Source: Pelecanus crispus
Taxonomy: Eukaryota > Chordata > Aves > Pelecaniformes > Pelecanidae
Reading direction: 5' to 3'
Assembly: GCF_030463565.1 (NCBI RefSeq)
Contig: NC_134646.1
Span: 40,183,240 to 40,247,239 of the forward strand
Length of the DNA: 64,000 bases
Every line of letters begins with the position of its first letter. Position 1 is the first letter of the stretch. Below are positions 1 to 13,000 of the stretch, one piece after another. The notes beneath the pieces were generated by a model, which saw only the letters and a program-made list of their open reading frames with translations, made no database searches and was not told the DNA's origin. Both the position numbers and the translations under genes were made by a program.

Positions 1-824
1 ATAATAAAGATATTGAGCAGTATTGATCACAGTATCAACCCATGTGTAATATTGAAAAGTGGCATAACTGTTGAAAGAAATGTGGCAGAATTATCAAGTG
101 AATCAACAGAACTTGGGGGAATAATAATGGTTGTAAAATAGCCACTGTGTATTTTTTTTTAGCAGAAAACAAAGCATTTTAAACTGAAGTATATCCAACT
201 TTGAGCTAGGCACACATGTAGGCGTTAGTAATTACTGTGAAAACACAAACTTAAGTGGTGACATTTTGTCTTCAGTTAAAATAGAAAGTTTTATTGTGCA
301 TGGTTTAGTGCCTTAAAATGCCCATCCTAAGATGCTGGAACAGTATAGGTAGCACGTTTCCAAACTTCCCTTGTGAGCAGCAGTACAGATTCAAGAGCAT
401 CATGGACATCCTGCTGAGCACCTAGGTAGGAGCTTGAGTGCTGGATGCAGTTCAGAGCTCTGAAATGACCTTTAACCTTTTTTGCTAATGATTTTGTGTG
501 TTATGTCTCCATTCCCTTTTCTTAATCTCCCTTAAAGAAATCCAGAAGGAGGTATTCTGTAGTAGCTCTGTTTCAGAGGAAAGTGTTCACATTACTTTAG
601 GAGCTGGCCTCTTGTGGGTTGCCTTTCTCCTATCTGAGCAAAGATAGGTCTTATCCATCAAAACGTTGGGTATTCTTTGTTCAGAGACAGGTGACAGCAA
701 AGTCTTACGTAGTCAGTCAAAGGACACCTAAGAATGAATAACCTTCTCTGTATAGAGAGATATGGATAGAAGACAAATTACCTCTCAGTACATAGATAAC
801 TGTCCTAACAAATCTGTCTTACAG
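1..824 (+). other. FNIP2: FNIP2 intron (partial, upstream of first visible exon)
   Basis: AT-rich sequence with no exon I can support and no clear repeat. Exon a begins in mid-codon, so this is the 3' end of an intron whose 5' end lies outside the window. Confidence 0.85.
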
Positions 825-1026
825 GTCCACTGAAGAAATGTTTAGTATGGCTGATGAAAGCTGCAGCTCCAATCCTGCAATGGTTCGGAGGAAAAAAATT
901 GCAATCAGCATAATCTTTTCTCTGCCTGAAAAAGAAGAAGCACAGAGAAACTTCCAGGATTTCTTTTTCTCTCACTTTCCTCTTTTTGAATCTCACATGA
1001 ACAAGCTGAAATATGCAATAGAAAAG
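825..1026 (+). CDS. FNIP2: FNIP2 coding exon a (first in window)
   Basis: The acceptor tcttacag ends at 824 and the donor GTACAG starts at 1027. The exon begins with the last base of a codon split by the preceding intron and encodes about 67 residues. These include [11 protein letters not shown], the basic-hydrophobic [13 protein letters not shown] strand and the very conserved [18 protein letters not shown] segment at the start of the FNIP middle domain. The ATG at 838 is internal methionine, not a start, because the reading frame is open and conserved upstream to the acceptor. It ends in phase 0. Confidence 0.95.
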
Positions 1027-4000
1027 GTACAGAATACTAGTTTGGCTTAATGTGGAAAAATAAGTGTCAAGCAGAATGAAGTATTCTAGAATCTGATAGA
1101 TGAAGAGTGGGAGAAGGTGCGTGGTTTCAAGCTTCCCTCCCTCCTTACACATGTAGTCTTGAGCCTGAGCCCAATGTAGGAATTCAGCATTTGCTGAAAA
1201 AGGGGTGCAGTTTCTTTTCTAGTCAGAATGAGAATGGAGAGCTTTATGCTATGGGTGGCTTTTCTTTTTCTTTCCTTCTCACCATATTTCACTATGAGGT
1301 TTTCTTGACTCCCTGGTGATTGTGGAAATGATGGTGTTCTATCCTTTCATGCAGTCACTAAAAAGAGACACACAAAATATTTGTTGCTGTCTTCCCCTTA
1401 CTCTCTCAAATGTTCTTTTCTTACCCTATGTCTAATCTTAGGGATTGGCCTCTCATGAGGTAGAGGGAGGTTGGCAGCTATTGCTGTCCTGAGTGGCTGT
1501 GTAGCACTGGGGCTAGATCTTAATTATATTGACGTGTTAATGAAGTTTAAAAGATGGAGAATGCAAATCCTTTAAGAAGCTGTTTTGTGTCTCTAACTCT
1601 TAATCAAGGCCATGATCTCCTGTAGAAAAATAGCAGAATCCAGCCAAAGAGTGCAGGTTTATATCAGCCGTGTCATGGATGCCCTGGAAGAATTCAGGTG
1701 AGTTAGTGGGATTCTGAATTACAAGGAGAGCGCTTCTCATGCCCCTCTAAATATATTTGTTACTTCTAGTTATAAGCAGCTGGATGCTGGGTCTTGGAAT
1801 TTAGCCAGTCTTTAGTGTTAGTGTGAATGAATTTTCTGTGGGTAAATGTTTTTAGAAAACTTTAGCAAAACCAGCTCAGCCATTTTCAGAATGAGAGAAA
1901 AAGTAGTTCTGTTGCACTCACCTGTACCTGGGACTGTCAGTTAAAATCTTTAATATCTCATCAAGAGTTGGCTTCTGCTGATGCCTGCGCAGACACGTGG
2001 ATTGTTGTATTCAGGTAGATAAGTTGTCTACTCCTAGCCATAGATGCTGAACAGTGTTAACTGACAAGAAAGTTGCTGTCACAGGCTCTCTTTTTGGTAG
2101 CTAGGAGAGGAAGGAATGGCCAGACGCCAAGAAAGGCAGCCCAGGAGAGAGTGACAAGACTTTGGTGGGATGGAGTTTCTGTGATGTCTGGAATGTGGAA
2201 TTGAATCACTGCAATGAATAGAATGGGTTCTGTCCCCCCTCAAAATTGTTTCTGAATTGTTTCTCTGAATACAAATACACAGGGGAATGCAAGAAAGGGA
2301 AGACAAATATGTTAATTCGTATGAAGACACTAAGTTACTGATACACTGAGTTAAACAGACTAGTGTTCTGGGACACTAGTAAATAGTGTGTCTGGAAAAC
2401 TCTTCCAGTTTGTTTAGTGTCCTAGATCTTACAAAAAAAAAAAAAATTAAGGGACAATAGAAGAGGAAATCTTGTATTTGCAAGATTGAAATGTGCATGT
2501 TGACGCTTACTTTTTGGGAATTTTGTTTGAGCAGAGTTACCATCTGGAACCTATATTCTGTTCCAAGGATTGCAGAACCTGTGTGGCTTAATATGATGTC
2601 CAGCACCCTGGAAAAGAATCAGCTATGCCAGCGTTTTCTTAAAGAATTTACATTTCTGATAGAACAGATCAACAAAAATCAGTAAGCACCCCCCATCCCC
2701 TTTTTCTTAAAAAAAACTTGTGTGCTTCACAGTGCGTGTGGATATGTTAAAGCACTTAATGGGATATTCTTCTGCTGGTGTTACTTTGGTCATATTCTTT
2801 TTCCTAGGTTCTTTGCTGCTTTGTTAACCGCGGTGCTGACATATCATCTGGCTTGGGTCCCAACAGTAATGCCGGTTGACCATCCTCCCATAAAGGCCTT
2901 CTCTGAGAAGCGTACATCACAGTCTGTGAACATGCTGGCAAAATCCCATCCGTATAATCCTCTCTGGGCACAGCTTGGTCAGTAGGAAATGGAAAACTTC
3001 AAACTTCTCTATAACTAGGACCTTCCTGGATCCACTCTCCTTATCTAAGAGCTACTTGTTATCCAGATGATGTTTGCTGACTTGCCTTGCTGTAAGCTGG
3101 GCAGAGCTACCAACAGATGTCTTGCGCCTGGTTAACCAGAGCATTTGGAGGCCTGTTTGCATAGCCTGAGTGCTCTGCTTTTTTCCTTGGTGCCTTGTTG
3201 TCATCCTCTGTTACACTGCCTAGTTAAGTAACTTGGTATAGAAGTATTAAGATGGTGCAAGTGCTGTGAATGATCTGAGCAGTTTGGGAAGAACAAGAGG
3301 GAACAGACTGGATTGAGGGGAGTTCTCTGGGCCTTGGAGGCCCTTTTTAGTTGAAACTGCCTTGGCTACCTCCTTTTATCTCTTTCTCACAGAGCTAGGA
3401 TGGACACCAAGACAACAGAGTAGAAGTCTGGCAACTGGCAGTACCTCCATTCATTCACAGTTACGTGAGTGGGCTTGGGCCAAGATTTTCTTTCTATGCC
3501 CAGCTCCTCAGGCTGGTCTCTGACAAATATTTCATAACTTATAAGTTATCTTGATATAGGTGATTAAATAACTGTTGCCAAATGAGTAGGTGAGTGAGCG
3601 CTGAGAGAATAATGCTGCTCTTTGAAAATTCCTACTCTTCTTGGCAGCAACTGTGAGTCTGACATCAGATCAGCCTTAACTTTAACTGATATACTATATT
3701 GCCATATAAAGTAACACACATGCACACTAAAGCAATAATGTGAGTTTTATACTGTGCTACTGTCTGTGTTTCTTTCTAATTGCTTCAGTTACATTTGTTA
3801 CTCTCTGCAATCTTCATGAAACTTAAGAATTGCTACCTTGGTCATGTAGTTGTAGTAGAAGTGTTTCCTGTTTTAGGATGTCTGTAAAATGTTATGCAGG
3901 GGACTAATGGATTAGACTTGGAGGGGAAAATAGAAGCTTGCTCAGGGTGTTGAGGATGGAGCCAGGCCTGGGGTTATAAAAAAACCAGCTGGACTGGAGG

Positions 4001-7000
4001 CGTAAGATCGGCAGTAGCTCTTGTGGTCACTCCCAGGAGCCAGCACTGGTGACTAGTCAAGAATCTGTTTCTCTTCTTGCCTTCCCAGGCTGTATGTTGC
4101 TACCAGCGTTGGCCTAGCCAAGTTCTCAGTTCCTGAACTCAAAATGCTTTCTGGTTTTGTTTCATTTATTATAAAGTCTAAAAGCCACTATCAGATGGTT
4201 GCAGTAACTGATAATGAAAGTAAGATGTTGCCCTCTGGTGGTCTCTTTCTTTAGAAGGGGGGGAAATGATGGATTAAAAACTCATAGACTTAGTGCTTTA
4301 AAATGGAAGTGACTTTTTATTAAGGAAAGGATTTTGACATACCTGTCTTTCCACCTTCAGACCTATGTTTTCATTACATATTATGTATCCGTTACAGTTA
4401 CACACTGATACAACTGTAAGTACCACTGTCAGGAAGACATAAGACTGTCTTTTAAACATCATCTTCAATCTAACAGTCTTAACAGCAGGCATTAGTATGT
4501 TTTGAAGACCACAATTTTGAGGTTTTGTACTGTCTTATTAGTAATGGTTTTATATAAAAGTCAATTGTGCAAATGAACATGAAGCCTGAACCTGATTTCC
4601 ATAGTAACTGTGCTCAACTTGAAAGTAAAGAGGTATCTTCCCATTTCCTTTCCAAATTGCTAGTCCTTGTGGCCCACCAGGCATTGAGGTTAATTTCAGC
4701 TGAGTAGTCTGAAGCCCACTTTCCATTACTGAGGAATGAGTTTGTTGGCATGTTAGGCTATGGGGCTAGTTGCAAGGGTGTTCTTAAGTGGGGGAAGACA
4801 GCACACTGGTGCCACCATGCAGCAGCCTCTCCAGTGCATTGCTAGCATCATGGGAAATGGCAGATCTTAACAGATCTTGAATGGGTTGCCCAGAGAGGTA
4901 GTGGAGGCCCCATCCCTAGAAACATTCAAGGTCAGGTTGGCTGGGGCTCTGAGCAACCTGATCCAGTTAAAGCTGTCCCTGCTCACTGCAGGGGGGTTGG
5001 GCTAGATGACCTCTAAAGGTCCCTTCCAACCCAAAGCATTCTGTGATTCTGACAGGGGAGACTGTGAGTGAGAGCAGTGGAATTACTGTCTCATTGACCC
5101 TTGTTTTGCAGGACGGAGTCAGGAGCCTTATTTCTTTCATGTTCTGTATGGCAAAGAGGAGGCTGGGCATAAATGTGTTTGGTTTTGGGGTTGTTTGGGG
5201 GTTTTTGTGCTGTTTTAGTCCCCTCCTGTTGAGGCTAGAGGTCCTCTTGCCCTTGGTAAAAAACTTCCTGAAACTCTGATTATAACTTTCATTTAGTGTT
5301 GCTTCTTGAGGTCTAGTACAAAATCCTGGTGGCAAATTCAGTCCAGAACATTTGAGCAGCCCTGAGCAAGGACTTAGCACCTGAAACAATCTGGTAGATT
5401 AACAGGTAGCTGATAAAGCCTCAAGCCAGAGAAGCCTGCTTTCAAGGTGAACACTTATGGTGGCTAAAGAAAATTGAGCTTTTGGTGATTGTGTCCCATC
5501 TGCTGGTGATATCAGCCACAGTTTGGTTAGGCAAAGACAATTTAGTGGGTGTTCTGTAATGGGTGTCAAGTGAAGACAACTGGGTTAACTCAACCTGGTA
5601 ATAGACATTTCTTGAGTTAGCCCATCTTTGCCTGATAGAGCATGTGAATGTTCCCTTATTGGCTATCTGTGTTTACTTCTCCCAGAACTTTGGAGCAGAA
5701 ACCCTGCAGCTGATAGAGGATTATAGGCAGCTGGAAGATAGTTACCACTTTTCCAAACAAATGTTGAAAGTAGGATATGTATGACCTTAGTTCTGTTAAA
5801 AAAAAGCAGTTCTTCAGGATAAGTAAGCTAGCAAATAAGCAGTTCTTGGGGGGGACTTGGATTACGTTGTAGTACCTACCCTTCATATTACAGCTGTATT
5901 TTAAGTAGGGAATATATTTTCTAGTTCTCTGCCACTCCCTGCCAAAGACAAATGCTCATGTTAGTGAGGTTGACTCCAAGTACATAGAAGTGCATGTGCC
6001 TTGCCCGATAAAGTAGTTACATGCCTCTTTTTTTTTATTTACTGCACTAATATTGAATCCTTTTTTGCTTTTTTGATATCTTAGTCCTGAAAAATATAAT
6101 TTAGATTTTATCTGTATGAAAATTCCTGTGTTGAACAGAAAAAGTGACTGCAATAAAACAGAATAACTTTGTGAAAGAAAATGAGTAGGAAAGTAGAAAA
6201 TAGTATAGGTAGCTTCAGAGTTTAGCTGGATCTATATTCCCCTTCACTTGCTGTTGTGTCAGTTTCCAAGTGATAATATCTTGTAAGCATCATGTAAATA
6301 AAAACCTAAGTGGTTTTGAACAGAAAGAAACTGAGTAATAGTGGTTAATCCTTTACAAAAATACCAAAACTCTTCTGGACACAAGCCAGATATAAGAAGT
6401 GCTAGGGAACTTCTTTTGTTATCCTTTGTTTTAAACTCTTATGAACTTCCCGTGAAAGAAATTAGTTGTCTGATTTGTGTCTGTAGTAAATGCTTCAAAT
6501 GTTTCAAAATGTGTTGAATTTAAATGGTATAGCTTATATTACAACAAAAGGTAAGCATGTGAAATTTTTGTTTTCCTGTATAGGTGATCTGTATGGTGCC
6601 ATAGGCTCTCCAGTTAGATTGACTCGAACTGTTATTGTTGGAAAACGCAAGGAGCTGGTGCAGCGCTTGCTCTATGTTCTAACTTACTTCATTCGGTGCT
6701 CTGAGCTGCAGGAAAATCAGATGACATGGAGTGAGAAGGCTGGGGAAGGCGAGCAAGTGCTAAATGGAAGCAAGATCACAACTGCACTAGAAAAGGGAGA
6801 GGTAGAGGAGTCTGATTATGTGATTGTCACTGTTAAAAATGAACCTGCTCTTGTGCCTCCCATCCTACCTCCAAAGAATGATGGAAGTAAGAACAATAGT
6901 ATTGCAGAGTGGGTACACGACCCAGAAACCACTCATGCTGTCCCAGCCTCTTCAAAGGAAAAGAGAGAAGCAATAGGAAAGGCCAGTCAGAACTCTGAAG

Positions 7001-10000
7001 CATCTGTTGACTCTCTAACTAGCAGTTTCCCTAAAGGAGCAGCTGATGGTAGGAAAAGAACCGTCACTGATATGGGAATTGTATCCTACCACTTTGAAGA
7101 GCCATCTAAATTGGAGGATTTAATGGATATAAAGAAGAACAAGAACCAGAATGAAAGAAAAGTGGAAAAGCAATTGTCTAGTAGGTCATCTGCCTTACCT
7201 TGTCCTGAAAGGTCTGGCCACAGGAGTTCACACTTAGAAAAAGTGACCTTTCAGATTGGAAGTTCTGCGTCACCAGAGTCAGACTTAGAAACTCACAGAA
7301 GTCAAATGGAAGAAAATCTGAAGGCATTCAGAAAAAATCTAGAGGTGACACATTGTGCCTCAAGTTCCACAAATCTGACTGTGGATGCTTCCCAGAATCA
7401 AAAAGAAAGCTGTGAAGCTGCATTTATACCCTTCAGTAAACATAATGTTTGTTATGCACAAATCCCACCTTATGAAGGGAAGGAGAGTATACTTAATAAC
7501 CAACATAGGGAAAGTAAAGGAACTGAAATGAATTTAGTGAACACAGTATCTAGTGAACCATTTTTGCCCACAGATAACATAGACACTGTAAAATTGCCAA
7601 GCTTGAAAGAAACTAGAACTTTATGCTCTGGCAATCTGGAGAACTATTCCCCTGGCTGTGTAGAATTAAGTTCTGCTGTCAAACAAGATTCCCCTAAAGT
7701 AGGTGCTAAAGATGTCCCCTATGGGGATGCTGGAAGGAAAATCCCCTTCAGAGTTGAAGGGGACATTCCAAGGAACGAGAGTTCAGACAGTGCTCTCGGA
7801 GCCAGTGATGAAGAAGGTGATTGTTGCATCCCTGATGAAGTGCATCATGATAATGTCAGCAAAAGACCTGAAGAGTTTGCAGAAGTGGAACTTCCTTTAC
7901 CAAGGTAAAAAAGCTTAAATTAATTTAGAACTAAATGGAGTCAAAAGCTGTTGCTATTTTAGAGATGTTCAGGGTTTCAAGTCTGAAATCCTCTGAGATC
8001 TTGACTAAGTTCCTTGCAAACAAATCCATAACAGACACCGTTGATGTGGTTAGGATTCTTGTAAACAGACTTGGCAAAAAGAAAACCAAGACTGAGCAGA
8101 TTTAGGTGTTGAAGTTTTCTGACAAAGGTGGTCTTCAAATGTCTAATAAAAAGTGACCAAACTTTTTTTATATAAACTGCCTGAAACATTTGATGTAGAC
8201 ATGTATGTAGACAGAACATCTGAGGACAAGCAAAATGTCAGCTTTGCTTAAACTGATAACTGTTTAGATTTGACATATTTGACAAAGACATATTTGAAAT
8301 AAATAGGGCATCCTATTTGAAAACTTTCTAGCTTTACAGGTGCACATGGAGCTTGCTGAGGTAACGTAGGTAGCTAGAAGGTGTTTGCTGCTTGGGCTGA
8401 GTTTGAGAAAATGAAAATTTAGCAAACCTATTAGCTGCAGAACAGGGAGCTCATACATACCACAAGCTCTAATACATTTAAATTTGCCTTTTCATAAATT
8501 TGAAGGGATCAAAACATTGTTATAAAATCCTTGTTTCAAAGAGCACCAGCAACTGGTTTACTGTAGTTTGAGTACAATTGTTGATTAATATTTGCAGTAG
8601 AAGCAGGGGTGATAAACCAAACATAGCATCCATTTAAAATCTGAATGCAGTCTGTCAAGCAAGAATCTTACCTGCTTTGTATTTCTGTATTTCAGGTCAA
8701 ATACAATCAGCAGTCAATGTGTGAAAAATTTTGGAAGATCACTTCTAGGTGGTTACTGTCATACGTATATACCTGATCTAGTGCTACATGGAATAAATAA
8801 TGATGAAAAACTCAAGCAGTGTCTACTAGCAGACCTACTTCATGCAATGCATGTGAGTTAAAGTACTGTTCTGAGTCATAGTAGGAGTTGCGATATTACT
8901 GAGATCTACAGAAGCAGGTCCTTCGAATAGGTCCTGTTTCTTTCTACTTCCCTGTTCTTAACAGCCATACCTGAGATGTCTGTCTTGAAAGATGTAAGCC
9001 CTTAATTAATTGTGTGCCAAGCCTGTTTACACAAGAATCATGTGTGCTTTCCTTTATGCTCTAAGTCTTCTCTTCAAAGATAAACACAAGGAAAATTGTT
9101 TGCAACTTCAAGTTACAAACAAGGGAAAAAAACCTCAAACTGCTTCTCTTCAGTCACAATAGCAGACAGTTATCTATTTTTCATAAAAATGATATGCAAG
9201 TTGAAATATCTTATTTTGCCACTTAGTGGCATGGTTGCAAGGGAGGTGAAGTCTTGTGGAGGTCTATTATACTGGATTGTAGCAGAAATGACTGACTACA
9301 GAAAGTATTTGTCTGTAGGTAAGAACTTTGCCATGTTCCTACTCTACTTCAGGTACTCCTAAATTATAGAATTAATTCTATAACTAACCTTTCACTAAAG
9401 TAACTTGTGACCTTAGTATGCAATTTTAAATGTTTATCTAGTAATTGTCAACAGCTTCTCTCTATAGCAATTAAGAATCATCCTGCTGGAATGAGTTCAT
9501 GTACTATCCGAAACAGTGATTCATGTGTATGTAACTATTTTAAACAACACCAGATTGGTCTAATACGATACTCTCTCTTCATACATACCCTGCCTTGATT
9601 GTGCATAATGAAATCCCTCACATATCTCTGAAACATTAAATATACTTTTGCCATCACTGGATCAGTATAATTATTACTCTTTTTATTTTGGAAGAAAATT
9701 ATCTTTTCGGGGAAGGTGGTGGAATACTTAAAGAAAACAATATTGGGTAGTGATTTTGAAGCACTAATTAAACAAAATTAAATGCCTTGATCAAATTGGC
9801 GCTAAGACTTAACTGACCCAGTGTTGCTGAATGTAAACTCTGTCACTCTGTCCTTGCCATTTTTGAGATGCATTTGGTTTCCTATTGGACAAAAACATTT
9901 CATTGGATCACTTTTTTATTCCCTGCCTCAGTGTGAATAAAAGTAGAACCTCAAGCTAAGTTGTGGAAATGTCTATGAAAGTGTCACATAACCTTTGTAT

Positions 10001-13000
10001 TTTGTATCTGTTGCAGCATCCAGTGCTAGATGAGCCCATAGCAGAAGCTGTCTGTATTATTGCAGACACAGATAAATGGAACGTACAAGTAGCTACAAGC
10101 CAGAGAAAGGTGATGGACAATATGAAGTTGGGCAAGGATGTTTTGGTTTCGAGTCAAGTATCCAGTTTATTGCAGTCTATTTTACAGCTTTACAAACTCA
10201 ACGTCCCAGCTGACTTTGTAAGTATTTCTTTACTGAAGACTGAAGCTAATTAAAATTGCTTAGCTTAGACAGCAAATGCAGAGTTTTGTACACTGTGGTG
10301 CTAAACCAGTGAACTAATGCTTGAAATAATGCAGAGTTGGTACAACATATTTAAAAGAATGCATGCTACAGTCCAGTAACAGATACTGTTTTATCTGTAA
10401 TTTACATCTAATAGGTCAGATTACAGTTAACTAATCCAAAATACATATGCCAAAACTGAAGTGTTTTAGGCAGTTTTAGCATGGTCCTTACGTGTTTATG
10501 ATTAGGGCTCTTAAATTTGGCTTTTGGGGTTTTTTTTTTTTGTTTGTATAACTTCCACACTTCTCTATGTTGTTGAAGCTTCTATCTACCTAAGGATGTT
10601 TCTGGCATACAACTTTCTATTCTTGGGCTTTCTATCCAACCCCATACAGTGGATGCCTCTTCTCTCTCCTTCCTAAATAATTGTGCCTCTGTGTGTTTAC
10701 TTGACCCTTCTGTTTTAGGCATATTTCAGCCAGCCCTGTCAGCAAGTGCTGTCTCAGATAGCCTTGATGATGTCTGCATAGGATTGCTGGGAGGAGACTG
10801 GAACCTGAAAACCCCTAGGGGTGGGTGGGTTGCAGCAGAGGATGTTACTTGGCCATATTGCATACTCCCTATCCCACAGCATCCTTTCCTGTCCTCATTA
10901 GTAGTGGAGTTCGTCAGAGCAAATCAGTAATGCTGGTTTTGCTGATTACAACAAAGTTACTTATAAGTCTGACGGTGGTAATTATAATACAGTTTTTACT
11001 GCATGATTGTAGATGAGGAAAGATGAGGGAATCTTCTTCAATAGTCACCCCTTTTTCAATAAACTGATTTGTCCTTCAGCAGATAGCCTTGAGAAGCTTT
11101 GTAGGAAGCCTGTGTAATGACTGTGCTAGCAGATGAAAGAAGAAGATAGAGCTAAACACCAACAGCTGTAAATAGTATTAGCTGGCACTGTTTTGGATAA
11201 AATTAGTGGTATTGATTATGCTAAGTTCTTGAAGTCAAGTGCTAGGCACAATATGTGGGTGCATTGTCAATGTTGTCTCTGGATTCTTCTGGGCATTGAA
11301 AAATACGCAACTTTGGTTAAAATTATATCCTAACACTGCACAGTAACACCTTAAATTCTGGCATTTCTAAACTGAATAGTTGATTCTGCAACTGAAGTGT
11401 TCTTTCCAATACTGCCTTGGGGTTTGTGTATGCGATTTCTGGATGTTTTGTGTGGTGTGGGGGGTTTGGAGGTGGAATGGTTTTTGGGGTTTTTTCTTTC
11501 CTTTTTCTTACAAAAAGGAACAGTGAAGAGACAGTGCTAGTAGTTTGTAAATTTTCTGTAATCCATGTTAGAGAGACTTTGATCCTATTGGTGGATTTTA
11601 CAGCTCTTTGCTAAAACAGAAACATGGGTACATGGAAGTCAAGTGTTCCACTAAACTCTAGGGGGAGAAGTGTGACTTTATTGTAGCTATTCTATTGATT
11701 TAAATCTTGACAAAAACATATGTACTAATATCGATCATAGTGATTCTTTTGATTTAAATTTTGACAAAAACATATGTACTGATATTGATAAGAGGTGACC
11801 ATAATGCATTATGTTTGAAGTTTCCTTTATGAGTGTACATTTTTTTACATGCAGTTACTGTTCAGATGGATAAGCTTTTTGGTTTTTTGTGGTACAACAA
11901 AAAACAAAACCCAGCTTGAGACTGGATGAAAGGCAAGTGGTGATATCCTTGTGGCACTTCAGACTAGTAACCATACTGCAGAGAGCTTTGCAGTATGCCA
12001 GGGTGAGAGGGAAGTGATGATTGCAACTGCTGCATGTCAGCAATATGTCAAAAGTTTCACCTGCACCTTTAAACTAATTTGAAGCTACTTTTCTAATTTT
12101 AGAAGTGACTTGACATTTATTTTTTTTTCATTTAGTCAATGACAAAAGCTACAGAGGAAGCTAACATAAAAAACCCAAACTTCTGTACCTCACTTCACGT
12201 GGACATTTTGAACAAAATGGATTCATGTACTGAGTTTATGAGGAAAAATCTTTTGATTCTTTGCTGGCATTCAGGAGGAGCAGATACTCTCATGTAAAGA
12301 ATCTCTCTTCTAGCATAATGTGGGATTTTCCTTACTTGCTCCCTCACAACTTAAAAAAAGGTCCATAAACTTTTAGTACGAGTACTGGAATTGAAATTGA
12401 ACTGCTACTTTGTGAATCAGCTGCATGCTCCCCTGCACCAATGAAGTGCTCATAGTTACTTGTAATGGAAAAGATAAGAATGTTTCCCTTTTGGCTAGAA
12501 TCAGAAGTGTTATGATTATAATGACTTGAGTGAAAACTTGCTTGAAGCAAATAGATCAAACTACTCTCAAAAAGCTTTTGCCTTTCCTCCACTGGTGGCA
12601 GTTATTTTATTCTACTACTATGTAGCATGTTTTTTTAAAATGCCTCTATCTTCCATGATTAAGATCTGATGTAAGCTCAGAGAATCATTAAAAATCTTGC
12701 TCCAGACCATCAGAAAAATACATGGTAGGCTACCTACAAGCATCAGTCTTTTTTTTCTCATAACTTTTTAATTAGCAAAACTGGTTTCACAGGATCTCGT
12801 TTCTAATACTTATGGTTTTCATTCAACTTGAAAAGCACATTGGATGATGGCCTGAAGCTATTTGCTGCTACTGTTTCTGATTGCTGTCTACACCTGCTGG
12901 ATGATTATTACATTTGATAATGTGAGGTTCTGCATGCGCTTCCTGCTTTCATCTCCTGGAGTTGGGAGAGCTGAACTAATTAAATTTTTTTGAAGTGGTC

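Noticed and set aside
6490..6583. Open frame upstream of the large FNIP2 exon, starting at an ATG
   Set aside because: It is the intron's chance continuation of the frame. The previous exon joins exactly at 6584 and the family sequence has no counterpart to these residues.
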